Made by a program: the position numbers and the translations under genes | In this document: positions 6,782 through 7,957 of the stretch, piece by piece | Position numbering within the stretch: position 1 is the stretch's first letter | Layout of the letters: every line of letters starts with the position of its first letter | The notes under the pieces: model-generated | What the model saw: only the letters and a program-made list of their open reading frames with translations | Told to the model about the DNA's origin: nothing | Database searches by the model: none | NCBI GenBank assembly: GCA_958349325.1 | Contig: CATWCP010000048.1 | Location: 1 to 7,957, forward strand | Direction of reading: 5' to 3' | Length of the DNA stretch: 7,957 nt | From: an uncultured Collinsella sp. | GTDB taxonomy: Bacteria; Actinomycetota; Coriobacteriia; Coriobacteriales; Coriobacteriaceae

Positions 6782-6820
6782 CCTACCTTCTCCTTCGCAG
6801 CAACAGAACGGCTGATCTTA

Positions 6821-6931
6821 TTCTCAAATAGGCACAGTGCCCAAGATTGCGAGCGACAAGCCCGACGAAGCGCACTTTGGTACGCGAGGAGGGTTGGAGC
6901 CGCAAGGTTGGGTGCTGTGGCTATTTGAGAA
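6821..6931. repeat. Long imperfect inverted repeat between binding-protein and permease genes
   Basis: The arms at 6821-6844 and 6908-6931 are complementary at 21 of 24 positions. They share an 11-bp perfect outer stem (TTCTCAAATAG at 6821-6831 against 6921-6931), then pairing of CACAG and CCCAA blocks. Pairing resumes inward with TTGCG (6847-6851) against CGCAA (6901-6905). The right arm contains the last two codons and stop of the binding-protein gene. The left arm also holds a local palindrome, GGCACAGTGCC (6831-6841). No U run follows on the minus strand. It probably acts as an mRNA-stabilising or processing hairpin; a decayed small insertion is an alternative. Confidence 0.75.
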
Positions 6932-7781
6932 CCAAGTTGTCGAAGGACAGGCCGTAGCTCGCATATTTGTCGCACAGGTCCTTAACCGTACCGTCCTCGT
7001 AAAGCGCCTTGAGCGACTCGGTCACGGCATCGGCGGACTTGGTATCGCTCTTTTTAAAGCCAACGGCGTAGTGCTCGCTGGACAGCGGCTTGTCGAGCTG
7101 CGTATAGGCATCGGGCTTGGCGGCAAGCTGATACTGGGCAATCGAAAGGTCGCAAGCCACGGCATCGACCGCGCCGCTCTCGAGCTGCATGAAGGCCGTG
7201 TTGTACTCGCCGATCGTGTCGAGCGTGGCAAACGTCGCCGCCAGATCCTTCTGGTCACCCTCAAGCACATCCTGCGCAGCGGAATCGGTCTGGATAATCA
7301 CGGTCTTGCCGGCAAGATCGTCCCAGCTCTTGATGCCTGCATCCTTCTTTACCACCAGCACCTGCTCGTTGAGCATGTACGGCTCGGAGAACGTGTAGTC
7401 GTCCTCGCGGCCCTCCATGGTAAAGCCGTTCCAGATGCAGTTGATGGCGCCCGAGTTAAGCAGCGTATCCTTGGCATCCCAGTCGATGGCCTCGTATTTG
7501 ACCTCCCAGCCCTGCTTATCGGCAACAGCCTTGGCCAGATCGAGATCAAAGCCGGTGTACTCGCCATCGTCGCCCACAAAGCCGTACGGAGGATAGGACT
7601 TATCAAAGCCCACCACGAGCTTCTTGGACTCCGCAGCGCCCTTCACATCCTTGGCCGCGGCAGAGCCAGCAGCGGAGCCCTTGCCGGCACCACCGCCGCA
7701 GCCGACAAGACCAAGGCCGAGCACCGTGGCAAACGAGCCGGCTAGACCAACAAACTGACGACGAGACATATCGGTATTCAT
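6921..7781 (-). CDS. Amino-acid ABC transporter substrate-binding lipoprotein
   Basis: This 286-residue exported binding protein delivers an amino acid to the permease. Its N-terminus has a twin-arginine-like motif SRRQFVG (6-12), a hydrophobic core, and lipobox LVGC with lipidated C28. A Gly/Ala/Ser/Lys linker (about 29-54) follows. The family-3 solute-binding fold (about 55-285) shows SYPPYGF (62-68), GFDLDLAKAVAD (77-88) and NGFTMEGREDDYTFSEPYM (118-136), whose R124 is the likely ligand-carboxylate contact. D211, in the second lobe, is a candidate for the ligand amino group. It resembles His/Gln/Cys-type binding proteins; the ligand is not resolvable. The ATG at 7781 has AGGGGG 7 nt upstream. 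A GTG at 7802 lies upstream of that ribosome site and is rejected. First gene of the operon, behind a clear promoter. Confidence 0.94.
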   Translation of the reverse strand: MNTDMSRRQFVGLAGSFATVLGLGLVGCGGGAGKGSAAGSAAAKDVKGAAESKKLVVGFDKSYPPYGFVGDDGEYTGFDLDLAKAVADKQGWEVKYEAIDWDAKDTLLNSGAINCIWNGFTMEGREDDYTFSEPYMLNEQVLVVKKDAGIKSWDDLAGKTVIIQTDSAAQDVLEGDQKDLAATFATLDTIGEYNTAFMQLESGAVDAVACDLSIAQYQLAAKPDAYTQLDKPLSSEHYAVGFKKSDTKSADAVTESLKALYEDGTVKDLCDKYASYGLSFDNLVLK

Positions 7782-7799
7782 GGTATTCCCCCTTGGTGG

Positions 7800-7850
7800 C
7801 ACTTTAGTTAGGTAAAGTGAGTCATGTAACGTTCAGAATCATACACTTTA
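7800..7850. promoter_or_regulatory. Triple CACTTTA heptamer around the ABC operon promoter
   Basis: CACTTTA occurs at 7800-7806, inverted as TAAAGTG at 7813-7819 (perfect 7-bp dyad, 6-nt spacer), and again at 7844-7850 inside the promoter spacer. The dyad falls in the 5' untranslated region and would also form a small RNA hairpin. Three copies in 51 bp around a promoter suggest a regulator binding site. The regulator is unknown. Confidence 0.45.
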
Positions 7851-7866
7851 GCGTGATAGAGCACAA
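7838..7866 (-). promoter_or_regulatory. Sigma-70-type promoter of the amino-acid ABC operon
   Basis: On the minus strand, TTGTGC (complement of 7861-7866) and TATGAT (complement of 7838-7843) are separated by exactly 17 bp. Transcription would begin near 7831, giving a leader of about 50 nt before the binding-protein ATG. This is the best promoter in the window. Confidence 0.65.
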
Positions 7867-7933
7867 GGCGAGTTTGCCCGCCGCGTGAGGGGTGTGGGGG
7901 TTAAGTTTCCTGCTCTACAGTCCTGCTCACGAC

Positions 7934-7957
7934 GGAGGCCACATTAAGTGGCCTCCT
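7934..7957. terminator. Perfect hairpin at window edge, terminator-like
   Basis: GGAGGCCAC (7934-7942) and GTGGCCTCC (7948-7956) form a perfect 9-bp stem with loop ATTAA. The window ends one T after the stem. No U run follows on the minus strand, so if it is a terminator it works for plus-strand transcription and its T tract lies beyond the edge. No plus-strand gene precedes it here. Confidence 0.5.

Noticed and set aside
5981..6928. Long plus-strand open frame opposite the permease and ATPase; a similar one spans 6837-7745
   Set aside because: Both are antisense to canonical ABC genes with no domain resemblance, and are rich in Arg/His/Gln as shadows of GC-rich genes are.
6821..6931. Inverted repeat as an intrinsic terminator
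   Set aside because: No U tract follows the stem on the minus strand, and the permease and ATPase downstream lack a convincing promoter of their own.
7782..7802. GTG start at 7802 for the binding protein
   Set aside because: The strong AGGGGG site lies between it and the ATG at 7781, which gives a compact Tat/lipoprotein signal.
1..7957. CRISPR arrays, tRNA/rRNA genes, complete insertion sequences or prophage genes
   Set aside because: I saw no regularly spaced repeats, cloverleaf or ribosomal sequence, or transposase or phage reading frames.

Overview
The window is GC-rich, with densely packed genes, strong Shine-Dalgarno sequences and a Tat-type lipoprotein signal. It looks like chromosome from a high-GC Gram-positive bacterium. 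The gene set (a LarE-type sulfur transferase, a secreted NRCH-type nuclease, an EF-G-like protein with an eroded G domain, and a polar amino-acid ABC operon) and the overall style suggest a gut Coriobacteriia such as Collinsella. That assignment is judgement from family resemblance, not a search result.

Layout. Positions 1-616 (minus) hold most of a beta-phosphoglucomutase-like HAD hydrolase whose 3' end lies outside the window. An AT-rich divergent regulatory gap (617-789) separates it from a LarE-type sulfur transferase (790-1668, plus). After larE comes a perfect 12-bp palindrome with a GGGACAGG core, bracketed by a near-exact direct repeat of the larE 3' end. Next is a signal-anchored DNA/RNA non-specific endonuclease (1872-2855, plus), whose ribosome binding site lies inside a 17-bp hairpin. 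A bidirectional terminator (about 2920-2951) separates it from a convergent EF-G-like translational GTPase (2985-5060, minus).

The right half is an amino-acid ABC importer operon on the minus strand, transcribed from about 7831 towards 5371. It runs substrate-binding lipoprotein (7781-6921), TTG-started permease (6781-6128), then ATPase (6135-5371) overlapping the permease by 8 nt. It ends in a strong terminator (5335-5296). A good sigma-70-type promoter with a thrice-occurring CACTTTA heptamer precedes the operon. A long imperfect inverted repeat sits in the 139-nt gap between the binding protein and the permease, where it could set unequal expression.

I see no phage, CRISPR, tRNA, rRNA or complete transposon. 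No wholly new multi-gene system is evident. The most interesting items are the RNA/DNA structures between genes (1651-1775, 1824-1868, 6821-6931) and the eroded GTPase motifs of the EF-G-like protein.
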